Assembly: GCF_006783905.1 (NCBI RefSeq)
Contig: NZ_VFPE01000008.1
Location: 111,734 to 175,733 of the forward strand
DNA from: Microbacterium kyungheense
GTDB lineage: Bacteria; Actinomycetota; Actinomycetes; Actinomycetales; Microbacteriaceae
Length of the DNA: 64,000 nucleotides
Direction: 5' to 3'
Position numbers and translations under genes: made by a program. Below are positions 1-7,363 of the stretch, piece by piece (within the stretch, counting starts at the first letter, position 1; each line of letters begins with the position of its first letter). The notes under the pieces were generated by a model. It did not search any database, was not told the DNA's origin, and worked only from the letters and a program-made list of their open reading frames with translations.

Positions 1-1
1 G

Positions 2-115
2 AAGCGCATCCCTGGCCCCCTGTGGGCCGCTGAACTCTTCGAGTCGTTCGAGCCGACCAGACTTGCGGTGATAGACGAGGAGGAATCCCGACACCCTATG
101 ACCCCGGCTTTCTGA
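2..115 (+). CDS. C-terminal end of an unidentified protein (partial)
   Basis: An open frame enters from the left edge and ends at a TGA at 113-115, giving 37 residues that begin KRIPGPLWAAELFE and end SRHPMTPAF. Composition is protein-like, and the frame would be convergent with the synthetase gene, overlapping its end by about 20 bp. No family can be named from this fragment, and it could be chance. Confidence 0.3.
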   Translation, partial: KRIPGPLWAAELFESFEPTRLAVIDEEESRHPMTPAF

Positions 116-929
116 TGTCTTGAAGCAACGAAGTAATCCGCTCCAGTTGCGACGTTAGCGACAGTGTAAGCGGTTCTGCTTCACCACGCAGTTGTTCTAG
201 TTTATGTTGTTCCATCTGGAGGCGGGCTGAGTTGCCAAGCCGAGCCAGATCTTCGACCAAGATTTCCTGCATGATCACTGCGTCGAAGCGTTCCTCGGCT
301 ACAGCGATGGTCTCGGTCGAGATCCCACGCATTGCCGTGACGACGCCGTACGCGACCGTGCCTTCTTCTGGACTCGCGTAGCGGATCTCTCGACCGAGAA
401 TGTCAGCCGTGATCTCGTACATATTGGCCCACTGGCCCTGCAAAGCGGTCCGGACTTGAATCTCTGCGCGCCACGCGATCGTATGGAAGCGCAACTCGAT
501 GTGCACGGCCCGGTAGCCGAAGTGATCGTCCCGACGCATATCTTTCACGACAGCGGTCGCGTCATCTTCGAACAGTCCACAGATCGCTTGAACGACTGCG
601 TCCTGAACACTTGTGCTCATCATGGCCTCGAAACGAACACCAGCGATGTCTCGAATCGTCTGGAGAGGCGCTTCCGGTGTTCGACGCAACTTGTCCTGGA
701 GGGTGCCAATCGTCTTGACCCTGGAAGTGATCTCCGGTGTCTCCGGACCGAGCAGCGGTGACCAGTCGATGCGGCTGATCCGATCCTGGATCATCACAGT
801 TAGATCCACGTACCACAGCACGACTTCGTCGTACGTGGGGCACCCGTCCGGGATGGGCGTCCCGTCTCGTAGCGCGTCACCCAGACGCCGCATCTGGCGG
901 TTACTCCACGGTCGCGTCACGTTTCCCAC
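96..929 (-). CDS. Stand-alone RelA/SpoT-type nucleotide pyrophosphokinase (small alarmone synthetase or toxSAS-like)
   Basis: The 277-residue protein carries a RelA/SpoT synthetase domain at about residues 65-185 and no HD hydrolase, TGS or ACT domain. Visible motifs are SRVKTIGTLQDK (69-80), the catalytic-type DIAGVRF (94-100), FGYRAVH (137-143) and EIQVRT (156-161), so the active site looks intact. Enzymes of this class transfer pyrophosphate from ATP to GDP/GTP or, in toxSAS and CapRel members, to adenosine nucleotides or tRNA. The last ~90 residues are helical and uncharacterised. It lies in a mobile element, divergent from the HIRAN gene, with an 82-bp gap. Location in an element makes a defence or toxin role as likely as stringent response. 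No small antitoxin gene is evident. Confidence 0.82.
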   Translation of the reverse strand: MGNVTRPWSNRQMRRLGDALRDGTPIPDGCPTYDEVVLWYVDLTVMIQDRISRIDWSPLLGPETPEITSRVKTIGTLQDKLRRTPEAPLQTIRDIAGVRFEAMMSTSVQDAVVQAICGLFEDDATAVVKDMRRDDHFGYRAVHIELRFHTIAWRAEIQVRTALQGQWANMYEITADILGREIRYASPEEGTVAYGVVTAMRGISTETIAVAEERFDAVIMQEILVEDLARLGNSARLQMEQHKLEQLRGEAEPLTLSLTSQLERITSLLQDIRKPGS

Positions 930-1011
930 AGTAGGGCCGAGGTCCCTTCCCTAGTGATCACTACACTCGGCTCGTGGGGTCAACCTCCATCCCCCCCAAC
1001 GAGAGGCACCA

Positions 1012-1929
1012 ATGGCCGGTGGGTTCCTGTCCAAACTGTTCGGCGGCGACAAGACGAAGATGGAGCCCACACCCGCTCCGCGCGCCCAGCCCTCATCACC
1101 AGCATCCGCTCCTGGGCGCGAGGTCCCGATCGGCTTCGGGGAGGATCTCGAAGTCTCCGGAGAGGCCTACTACCGCGACGGCATCGGCAAGATCTTCCGG
1201 AGCCTCGGACGCCCCGAGGGTGGTGTGACGATGCAAACCGCGTGGCTCATCCCCGAGCCCGACAACAAGTACGATCCCAACGCCGTCCGTGTCGTCGTCA
1301 TGGGCGAGCAGGTCGGCCACGTCCCCCAGGAGGTCAGCGCCTCCGTCATGAGGGCTTGCCGGGGAGTCGGCAGAGGGAACGTCGCCACCGTCCCGGCCCG
1401 AGTCTGGGCGCGCAACGATGACGGCACCTGGCGTGGCCGCGTGACCCTGGCGTTCTCCGGGGAGACCGAGAGCGAGAAGGACTACGCCGCAGAGCGTCAA
1501 GAGGCCGACGCCTACTACGCCGAGCGCGAGGCCGAGCAAGCACGCAAGGCCGCAGAGCGTGAGGCTCGGGAAGCGCACAAGGAAGCGCGCCGGACCGCGG
1601 GCGAGGTCGAGGGGCAGTATTGGCCGCTCCTCAAGCCCTCGATCTCCGAACTCAAGCGGCAGAAGCGGTTCGAGGAGGCCCGAGATCTCCTGGAGCAATG
1701 CATCTACGCCGCAGAGCGCGAGAGCGTCGTGACCGGCGAGGTTCCGGATCCGTGGCCGTCCGAGCAGATCTCAGTGGTCCTTCGCCGTCTCCGGGACTAT
1801 CCCCATGAACTCGCATTCCTGGAGCGTTACGTCGCCGCGTGTGGAGATCGGGAGATCCCGGAGAGCGTGACCATGCGCCTGAGCCGGTCGAGGCTCGCGG
1901 TGCAGAACGGGGGAACCCCCGAGGAGTAG
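1012..1929 (+). CDS. HIRAN-domain protein with coiled-coil C-terminal half
   Basis: The 305-residue protein has a low-complexity N-terminal linker (residues 1-40). A HIRAN-like domain follows at about 42-140: LEVSGEAYYRD, then the hallmark NKYDPNAVRVVV and VGHVPQE. Residues 155-205 are a highly charged coiled coil rich in AERE/ARKAAERE repeats, and the C-terminal 100 residues are helical. HIRAN domains bind 3' DNA ends or damaged DNA and occur alone or fused to helicases and nucleases; no catalytic domain is visible here. It is divergently transcribed from the RelA/SpoT-type gene, and the two may share control. DNA binding is inferred from the family only. Confidence 0.78.
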   Translation: MAGGFLSKLFGGDKTKMEPTPAPRAQPSSPASAPGREVPIGFGEDLEVSGEAYYRDGIGKIFRSLGRPEGGVTMQTAWLIPEPDNKYDPNAVRVVVMGEQVGHVPQEVSASVMRACRGVGRGNVATVPARVWARNDDGTWRGRVTLAFSGETESEKDYAAERQEADAYYAEREAEQARKAAEREAREAHKEARRTAGEVEGQYWPLLKPSISELKRQKRFEEARDLLEQCIYAAERESVVTGEVPDPWPSEQISVVLRRLRDYPHELAFLERYVAACGDREIPESVTMRLSRSRLAVQNGGTPEE

Positions 1930-1989
1930 CGCCGGCAGTCGAAAGCCCCCGGCATCCGCAGACACAAGGGCTCTCGATCAGGCAAACGA

Positions 1990-2685
1990 CTACCGGATGC
2001 CCTGGACGCCCGCGCTCGCCTCGACCTCCCGAGCCGCCGAGATATCGAACCGGCGAACCTCATCCCCGAGCCCGGGAACCTCTGCCGCCTGGGCCTCCTG
2101 GTAGCCCTCGGGGTCGGCGCGGTAGAGAGCCGTCCACGCGCCCGTGCTGATCTCGCCCGCTTGAGCCTCAGTGAGCACGCGAGCCCATGCGGCCGGACCG
2201 GCGCTCTCCTGCTCGGCCTGGATCCGCTGGGCGGCGGGCTCATGGCCGAGGGCGGCGAGGCGATCGAACGCGAGCGCGCCGATCTCAGCCTCGATGTCCT
2301 CGCGGTGCGGCGAGTCCTTGACCCCAGGCATCGACGGGAGCCAGTCGAGGAGAGCGACGACCGTTCGGAGATCCCCCGAGGCGACGATCTGCTCGGGGCG
2401 ACGACCACGGTCTAGATCCGCCTGGATGCGCTCCCGCTGGTGGAGGGCGACCGCTACTTCATCGGCGTTTCCCGGGCGGAGGGCTTCGAGGATCTCGGCC
2501 CGCGACGAGCCGGGGATCTCGGGGACGGTCGGGATGACGGCGGCGAGGTTCGCGTTCGCGCTCTGGCGCAGTCCGATTTGGCGGGCGATGAGAGCCTTCC
2601 GCGTGAGGTTGCGATCCTGGAACGTGATCGCTGAGCGTGTCTCCTGCTGATGGCGACTGAAAGCGCCGGGGTAGTTCGTGGTCAT
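1990..2685 (-). CDS. Unknown protein of the integrated element
   Basis: 231 residues, mostly helical, with acidic and Arg-rich segments and no membrane span or signal peptide. I do not recognise a family. The start at 2685 is preceded by a purine-rich GGAGATCATC stretch. It is the last gene in a minus-strand series beginning with the HTH gene at 4853 and is separated from the gene upstream by about 90 bp containing three DnaA-box-like motifs. It converges with the HIRAN gene, about 60 bp from its stop. Consistent codon use and lack of a competing frame support it as real. Confidence 0.65.
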   Translation of the reverse strand: MTTNYPGAFSRHQQETRSAITFQDRNLTRKALIARQIGLRQSANANLAAVIPTVPEIPGSSRAEILEALRPGNADEVAVALHQRERIQADLDRGRRPEQIVASGDLRTVVALLDWLPSMPGVKDSPHREDIEAEIGALAFDRLAALGHEPAAQRIQAEQESAGPAAWARVLTEAQAGEISTGAWTALYRADPEGYQEAQAAEVPGLGDEVRRFDISAAREVEASAGVQGIR

Positions 2686-2700
2686 GATGATCTCCTGATC

Positions 2701-2729
2701 TGTGGATAGGGCTGTGGATATGTGGATAA
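2701..2729. promoter_or_regulatory. Three DnaA-box-like motifs in the element
   Basis: Three closely spaced 9-mers of DnaA-box type lie in 29 bp on the plus strand: TGTGGATAG (2701-2709), TGTGGATAT (2713-2721) and TGTGGATAA (2721-2729). The last is a perfect reverse complement of TTATCCACA. They sit between two minus-strand genes of the integrated element. They could be part of a plasmid-type origin or a DnaA-controlled promoter. Confidence 0.5.
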
Positions 2730-2778
2730 ATCTACGTATCTCGTCGGATCTCTGCCGCCTGAACCTCGTACATGCATC

Positions 2779-3300
2779 TCAGACGCTCCCTGCTCGCCTC
2801 TGCCGAGCGTTCTCGCCTTCCAGGGGGTCCTGGGGGGTCTGGGGCTCCCGATCCGGCAGATCGGCGTCCAGCGCGTCGTCCTCCTCGCGGACCTTCCCGA
2901 GCCACGCGCCGAGGACCGCCGCGACCTCAGCGATGCCCGAGTCAGCCTGGGGCTCGTACAGCCCGAGCAACTTCGCGCGGTGGTCCATGATCCGCAGGAG
3001 CCGATCGATCGCGCCGAGGTTCCCGCGAACGATCCCATCTGCCAGGGAACGCTGGGCGAGATCCAGCCGCTCCAGTTCGATGTCGCGGAGTTGCTTCGCC
3101 GCCTCGCGAGGGATCCCCGCGAGAGCCCGATCGATTGCCTTCTTGGCGGCGCTCCGGTGGGCGTAGCCGAGTTCCCGTGCGATCCGATCGTGCGAGTAGC
3201 CGAGGAGGCGGAGATCGAGAGCCTTCGACTCCCTGGTGCGCGCCTCCGCCCGGATCTGCGTCTGAGTCTTACCCCGCGCCGGGGATGTGCGTTGCGTCAT
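2779..3300 (-). CDS. Small helix-turn-helix protein
   Basis: 173 residues if translation starts at the ATG at 3300, chosen because it overlaps the preceding gene's stop as ATGA (3297-3300), a typical coupled start. Residues 20-60 form a homeodomain-like helix-turn-helix (ALDLRLLGYSHDRIARELGY) of the kind found in small terminase subunits and phage or plasmid regulators. The middle is helical and basic, and the C-terminus is acidic and disordered. It belongs to the minus-strand operon with the two genes upstream. A terminase small-subunit role is possible, but no large terminase is in view, so only DNA binding is claimed. Confidence 0.65.
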   Translation of the reverse strand: MTQRTSPARGKTQTQIRAEARTRESKALDLRLLGYSHDRIARELGYAHRSAAKKAIDRALAGIPREAAKQLRDIELERLDLAQRSLADGIVRGNLGAIDRLLRIMDHRAKLLGLYEPQADSGIAEVAAVLGAWLGKVREEDDALDADLPDREPQTPQDPLEGENARQRRAGSV

Positions 3301-3689
3301 GCTCGAACCTCCGATGTGTCTTGCTCCATGTGTTTCCCGCTCTCCTGCTCGTGAAGGGCGAGGAGAGCGGCCAGGAGAGCCCTGACCTCCCGGGCCTCGA
3401 CCCGGTTCGCCGCCGCCTCCGCCGTGACCGCGCCCACATATCGAGTCACGGCATCGGCCACCCAACGCTGGGAGTGCTCCATCCCGGACTTGAACCCGCG
3501 CAGGGCGTAGGCGCGGTCATCCTTCGCCCTTCGGAGGCTGGTCCGGTCGGGTCCGTCGAGGGTCTGCCGGATCTGGCGGAGGAGATCGTCTCGGGCCGAG
3601 TCGGGCGGGGTTGTGGCTCGGGCGGCATCGCGCATCTGCCCGATCGTGTGCTGTGCGGCTCTGAATGTCCGCATCTCTCGCTCGCTCAT
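3297..3689 (-). CDS. Unknown small helical protein of the element
   Basis: 130 residues, predominantly alpha-helical and rich in Arg, Ala and Glu, without membrane spans or a recognised motif. It is joined to its neighbours by ATGA overlaps at both ends (start with the Rep-like gene at 3686-3689, stop with the HTH gene at 3297-3300), so the three genes are one translationally coupled operon. The function is unknown; co-expression with a Rep-like protein suggests a replication or maintenance accessory role. Confidence 0.65.
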   Translation of the reverse strand: MSEREMRTFRAAQHTIGQMRDAARATTPPDSARDDLLRQIRQTLDGPDRTSLRRAKDDRAYALRGFKSGMEHSQRWVADAVTRYVGAVTAEAAANRVEAREVRALLAALLALHEQESGKHMEQDTSEVRA

Positions 3690-4600
3690 GATGCTTCCCT
3701 CCTGTCGATGTCGAGATCCTGGTCGTCCACGTAGGAGCGGGCTCTCGGACTGAGGTCCCAGTAGTTGCCGTCGAGAGGCTCGCCCCGGTGCCGGCGTCGC
3801 TCTACCTCGGGCCAGAGATCTCGGATCTCCTCGTCGGCCTCTGCGTCAGTCAGCGGAGCAGGGTTCTCGATTCGTTCCCCTGTCATCACCCGCAGGTCGC
3901 GGACCCAGAGAACCTGGGCGCGGGTGGCGCGGCGCGGAACTCTAGGAGTCCGTCCCTGACTCTGAGAGTGGAGGTCACCGGATTGGCCGTCGGGAGTGGA
4001 TCCGCCGCTCCCGAGAGGGTCGCAAGGATCTGAGCCAGAGACGGCGGAGAGGTTGTCATCGAGGTCGCCCGACTTGTCGGGCTTTGCAGTGGCGAGCCCG
4101 GAGGGATCGGTCTTTAGAGATCTGGAGAGATCTGTTGATCTGATCGTGGCTAGATCCTGGGCACCTGGGTGGCTAGATCCTGGGCACTCAGTGGCTAGAT
4201 CCTGGGCACCGAGATCCTCTCCCGTCTCACCGAGCGCATCGTCCCCTGCTCCGATCGGGTCGTCTTGGGTGTCCAGATCCTGGGCACCGAGGAGGCTCTC
4301 GAATGGGCCGGTCAGGGCGATCCGGTAGACGTGCGCGCGGTTGGCGCGCCGCTCGATGATCTGCACGACTCGGGCGGCGACCAGGGAGTCCAATGCTCCC
4401 GCGGCGGTCATGCGGCTCCCCATCCCGGAGAGCCTGGCGACTCGTCCGATGCTCGCGGCGTTCGTGATCCCTGTGTTCCAGTCGGCGCAGGTGTAGAGGG
4501 CCGCGTAGGCGGCGATGCCGTTGGGTCCGATCCCGAGGTCGAGGGCTCTCTCCTGGAGCCAGGTGGGCACCTTCGCATAGCCCGATTCGTTCTTGGTCAT
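3686..4600 (-). CDS. Winged-helix, Rep-like protein of the element
   Basis: 304 residues. The first ~105 look like a winged-helix domain of plasmid/phage replication initiators (YAKVPTWLQERALDLGIGPN, then SIGRVARLSGMGSRMT). The middle (about 105-225) is low-complexity and acidic. The C-terminal ~80 residues resemble a small helical domain ending near DLDIDRR. The middle contains a repeated GAQDLAT/GAQDLD peptide. At the DNA level these are 19-bp direct repeats at 22-23 bp spacing, which breaks reading frame between copies. That suggests selection on DNA (iterons) rather than on the peptide. It is first in a coupled three-gene operon. Assignment as an initiator is inference from domain type and repeats. 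Confidence 0.65.
   Translation of the reverse strand: MTKNESGYAKVPTWLQERALDLGIGPNGIAAYAALYTCADWNTGITNAASIGRVARLSGMGSRMTAAGALDSLVAARVVQIIERRANRAHVYRIALTGPFESLLGAQDLDTQDDPIGAGDDALGETGEDLGAQDLATECPGSSHPGAQDLATIRSTDLSRSLKTDPSGLATAKPDKSGDLDDNLSAVSGSDPCDPLGSGGSTPDGQSGDLHSQSQGRTPRVPRRATRAQVLWVRDLRVMTGERIENPAPLTDAEADEEIRDLWPEVERRRHRGEPLDGNYWDLSPRARSYVDDQDLDIDRREAS
4146..4287. repeat. Iteron-like direct repeats inside the Rep-like gene
   Basis: The 19-mer GTGGCTAGATCCTGGGCAC occurs at 4146-4164, 4169-4187 and 4191-4209, with start-to-start spacing of 23 and 22 bp. A fourth copy with two mismatches lies at 4269-4287. About two helical turns per repeat is the spacing of plasmid iterons. The spacing is not a multiple of three, so the middle copy is read in another frame within the gene. 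Confidence 0.7.
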
Positions 4601-4637
4601 GTTCGCGCTCCAGTCGCCGGGATCTCGTGAGAGTGGT

Positions 4638-4853
4638 TCAGTCGCCCAGGAGGGCGCGAAGGCGTGGGACCGGGATGAGGATGCGCTTGCCGATGCGGAT
4701 CACGGGGATCTCGTCGCGCTTGATCGCTTCGTAGGCGCTCCAGGTGCCGATCCCGAGGATCTGCGCGGCCTCGGGGACGGTGCATGTGGCGCGTCCGTGG
4801 AGGTCATCGATTGTGAGAGTGGGCCGCTCGGGGGCGGTGGTTCTGTTCGTCAT
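4638..4853 (-). CDS. Excisionase-family helix-turn-helix protein
   Basis: 71 residues matching the HTH_17/excisionase class: TVPEAAQILGIGTWSAYEAI, then RDEIPVIRIGKRILIPVPRLRALL, a winged MerR-like fold. Such proteins bend DNA at att sites to steer the integrase towards excision, or repress element genes. It is divergent from the integrase gene across a 210-bp intergenic region and about 40 bp upstream of the Rep-like operon, the usual arrangement in actinobacterial integrative elements. Confidence 0.8.
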   Translation of the reverse strand: MTNRTTAPERPTLTIDDLHGRATCTVPEAAQILGIGTWSAYEAIKRDEIPVIRIGKRILIPVPRLRALLGD

Positions 4854-5063
4854 CTCTGGGTTCCGTTCGTTCGGTTCGGACCGGTGTCTTGGGACCAGAA
4901 TAGGGTGTCATTGCGCCCACGAAATTACATCTGACCTGGGATTTATTGGGCTAGGCAATCGTATGTAGTGGATCGCCCAGCCCTCTCGACGTGAGATCTG
5001 CCGAGGACACAGGAAAGATCAGATCAGCCCCGAAAACCAGGCGCTTAGCACGAAAGGCAGACC

Positions 5064-6284
5064 ATGACTCAGACCAGCCGAAAGGCCTCCAGAATCGACT
5101 TCGGATCAGTTCGAAAACTTCCCTCCGGGCGGTGGCAATCCCGCTATCTCGACCCGGCAGGGAGGCCGATGACCGGCCCGCAGACGTTCCAGACGAAGCG
5201 GGAGGCCCTTGACCATCTCGCCGCCGTCCGCTCCGACCGGATGCGCGGGACCTACATCGACCACCGCGCGGGGCTCGTCCCGTTCGGCCCATACGCCGCC
5301 GACTGGATCGCCCACGGAGGACGGCGAGGAGCGCTCGCGCCAAAGACTCGAGATCTCTACGAGACGACCCTCGCCGGTCCACTCGCTCCGCTCCGGGAGA
5401 TACCGATCGCCTCGATCACGCCCTCCCAGGTGCGCGCCTGGTACACGAAGACGGGCCGAGTCCTCGCGGCGTCCGCCAAGCGGCAGGGCGGCGACGGATC
5501 ATCCCGACTCCGCCAGGCCTACAGCCTTCTCCGGGCGATCATGGCGACCGCCGTCCGGGACGGGATGATCCCCGCGAACTCCTGCCAGATCGACCGGGCC
5601 GGATCGGTGAAGCACGCAGAGCGCCCGTACATGAGCGCCGAGGATCTCGGGCGGATCGTCGCGGCGATGCCGGCGAAGTGGCATCTGCCCATCCGAGTGA
5701 TGTTCGGCGCGCATCTCCGCCTCGGGGAACTGCTCGCGCTCCAGCGGCGGGACTACACGAACGGGGTCCTCCTGGTCGAGCGGCAGATCGTCCGCGTAGG
5801 CGGCGAGGACATCGAGAGCGGCACCAAGACCGGCAACGTCCGGAGGGTCGATCTCCCGCCGAGCATCGCGGCCGATCTGGAGGTCTACCTCTCGACTGCT
5901 CCGGGCTTCGGCAAGGCTCCGATGTTCCCCGGAACGGACGGCGAGCGGTTCACCGGAGGAGCGATCGGTCAGGCCTGGCGGAAGGCGGCACGGAAGGCTG
6001 GGCTGTCCCAGTTCCGGCTCCACGATCTGCGGCACGCGAGCCTCACCCTGGCGGCTCAGGCGGGCGCGACGACCCGCGAACTCATGGCCCGCGCGGGACA
6101 CTCGACCGCCCGAGCGGCTCTGCTCTACCAGCACGCGGCGGAGGAGCGAAGCGGGGCGATCGCGGCGGGCATGGATGCCCTCTCCGGAGGGTCAATCGGG
6201 ACCGCTACTGGCACGACCATGGCACGAACGGCTCTGGAGGCAACGAGAAAGTCCCCCGAGCAGGAGGCCGGAAAGGCGCTCTGA
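5064..6284 (+). CDS. int: Tyrosine recombinase / phage-type integrase
   Basis: 406 residues. An N-terminal arm-binding domain (residues 12-65), a SAM-like core-binding domain (about 70-180) and a catalytic domain (about 190-375) are visible. Catalytic residues are in place: Arg219 in HLRLGELLAL, His320 and Arg323 in HDLRHASLTL, His346 in ARAGHST, and nucleophile Tyr355 in LLYQHA. Length is typical. The start ATG at 5064 follows a GAAAGGCAG ribosome-binding region. The stop lies 20 bp from the 3' end of tRNA-Ala, its probable attachment site. The enzyme should integrate and, with the HTH excisionase, excise the element. Confidence 0.92.
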   Translation: MTQTSRKASRIDFGSVRKLPSGRWQSRYLDPAGRPMTGPQTFQTKREALDHLAAVRSDRMRGTYIDHRAGLVPFGPYAADWIAHGGRRGALAPKTRDLYETTLAGPLAPLREIPIASITPSQVRAWYTKTGRVLAASAKRQGGDGSSRLRQAYSLLRAIMATAVRDGMIPANSCQIDRAGSVKHAERPYMSAEDLGRIVAAMPAKWHLPIRVMFGAHLRLGELLALQRRDYTNGVLLVERQIVRVGGEDIESGTKTGNVRRVDLPPSIAADLEVYLSTAPGFGKAPMFPGTDGERFTGGAIGQAWRKAARKAGLSQFRLHDLRHASLTLAAQAGATTRELMARAGHSTARAALLYQHAAEERSGAIAAGMDALSGGSIGTATGTTMARTALEATRKSPEQEAGKAL

Positions 6285-6303
6285 TCAGGGGACTTCTACT
6301 ATG

Positions 6304-6376
6304 TGGAGCCTAGGAGATTCGAACTCCTGACATCCTGCTTGCAAAGCAGGCGCTCTACCAACTGAGCTAAGGCCCC
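6304..6376 (-). tRNA. tRNA-Ala (anticodon TGC)
   Basis: 73 nt on the minus strand. The acceptor arm (GGGGCCT with AGGCTCC, discriminator A), D-loop box TTAGCTCAGTTGGTAGAGC, anticodon arm CCTGCTTTGCAAGCAGG with TGC, and T-arm with GTTCGAATC are all readable. No CCA is encoded. Its 3' end faces the integrase and is the likely attachment site. Confidence 0.95.
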
Positions 6377-6387
6377 GGGGCTTACGG

Positions 6388-6461
6388 TGGGGCTACCAGG
6401 ACTTGAACCTGGGACCTCTTCATTATCAGTGAAGCGCTCTAACCGCCTGAGCTATAGCCCC
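6388..6461 (-). tRNA. tRNA-Ile (anticodon GAT)
   Basis: 74 nt on the minus strand with a GGGGCTA acceptor, D-arm AGCTCAGGCGGTTAGAGCGC, anticodon stem CTTCACTGATAATGAAG showing GAT, and a T-arm containing GTTCAAGTC. It lies 11 bp from tRNA-Ala; Ile-Ala tRNA pairs downstream of gyrA are common in actinobacteria. Confidence 0.95.
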
Positions 6462-6555
6462 GAATGTCTGCGTCGCTTGCGCTCCGCAACCTCCAAGACT
6501 TTACCTGACGATCCTGGATTTCACGAATCGGGCCCGGATTTCACGGTCGGCGTAG

Positions 6556-7281
6556 TTGACTGAGGGCGTGACCGATCAGTCCCACCCCGATGAGCCGCAC
6601 GGCGTCGGCCTCGGTCAGCGCCTGAACTGGCTGCGCGCGGGAGTCCTCGGCGCGAACGACGGCATCGTGTCGGTCGCAGCCCTGGTCGTCGGCGTCGCAG
6701 GCGCCACCACCGATCTGGGCGCCCTGTTCACCGCCGGCATCGCCGGGCTCGTCGGCGGCGCGATCTCGATGGCGCTCGGCGAGTACGTGTCGGTGAGCAG
6801 CCAGCGCGACTCCGAGCGTGCGCTCATCGCGAAGGAGCAGGCCGAGCTGCGCGACATGCCGGACGAGGAGCTCGCCGAGCTCACCCAGCTGTACCGCGAC
6901 CGGGGCCTGACCGAGGCGACCGCGCGCCAGGTGGCCGTCGAGCTCACCGCGCACGACGCGCTGGCCGCACACCTCGAGGTCGAGCTGCACATCGATCAGG
7001 ACGACCTCGTCAACCCCTGGCACGCCGCCCTGTCGTCGGCGATCTCGTTCACCCTCGGCGCACTGCTGCCGCTGCTGGCCATCCTGCTCCCGCCACCGGA
7101 ATGGCGCGTGCCGGTGACCTTCGTCGCCGTCCTCATCGCCCTCGCCGCGACGGGCACGGTGTCGGCTCAGCTGGGCGGCGCGCCGCGACTGCGGGCGGCA
7201 TCCCGACTCGTCGTCGGCGGCGCGCTGGCCCTCGTCGCGACCTGGCTCATCGGAACCCTGCTCGGCACGACCGTCGTCTGA
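6556..7281 (+). CDS. VIT1/CCC1-family transmembrane transporter
   Basis: 241 residues if read from the TTG at 6556; a GTG at 6568 is an equally plausible start. VIT/CCC1 hallmarks: GANDGIVSVAALVVGVAGA in the first membrane segment, a glycine-rich second segment ending SMALGEYVSVSSQRDSE, a cytosolic helical metal-binding-like loop (about 75-150), and three further membrane spans. The family moves Fe2+ or Mn2+ out of the cytosol. It is a single gene downstream of the tRNAs and convergent with the DUF3566 gene. The metal is not determinable here. Confidence 0.85.
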   Translation: MTEGVTDQSHPDEPHGVGLGQRLNWLRAGVLGANDGIVSVAALVVGVAGATTDLGALFTAGIAGLVGGAISMALGEYVSVSSQRDSERALIAKEQAELRDMPDEELAELTQLYRDRGLTEATARQVAVELTAHDALAAHLEVELHIDQDDLVNPWHAALSSAISFTLGALLPLLAILLPPPEWRVPVTFVAVLIALAATGTVSAQLGGAPRLRAASRLVVGGALALVATWLIGTLLGTTVV

Positions 7282-7293
7282 CCGGCAAGGCGA

Positions 7294-7332
7294 AGCGCCG
7301 GCATCCCTTCGTGAGAAGTGGATGCCGGCGCT
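7294..7332. terminator. Bidirectional hairpin between convergent genes
   Basis: A perfect 13-bp inverted repeat, AGCGCCGGCATCC (7294-7306) and GGATGCCGGCGCT (7320-7332), with a 13-nt loop. It lies between the VIT-family gene and the DUF3566 gene, whose stops converge. There is no strong T-tract. Confidence 0.6.
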
Positions 7333-7363
7333 CAGTGTCGTGCAGGAGCTGCGGGGTCGCGCG

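Larger units (their letters stand above)
1..6303. mobile_element. Right end of an integrated genetic element at tRNA-Ala
   Basis: A block of accessory genes ends with a tyrosine integrase whose stop codon lies 20 bp before the 3' end of a minus-strand tRNA-Ala. Integrase next to a tRNA 3' end is the classic arrangement for integrative plasmids and prophages in actinobacteria. The block also carries an excisionase-type HTH gene, a Rep-like gene with iteron-like repeats, and genes unlike the neighbouring housekeeping genes. GATC is visibly denser here than in the backbone. The left end is outside the window, and no second copy of the tRNA 3' end was found inside it. No conjugation or capsid gene is visible, so the element type is undecided. 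Confidence 0.75.
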
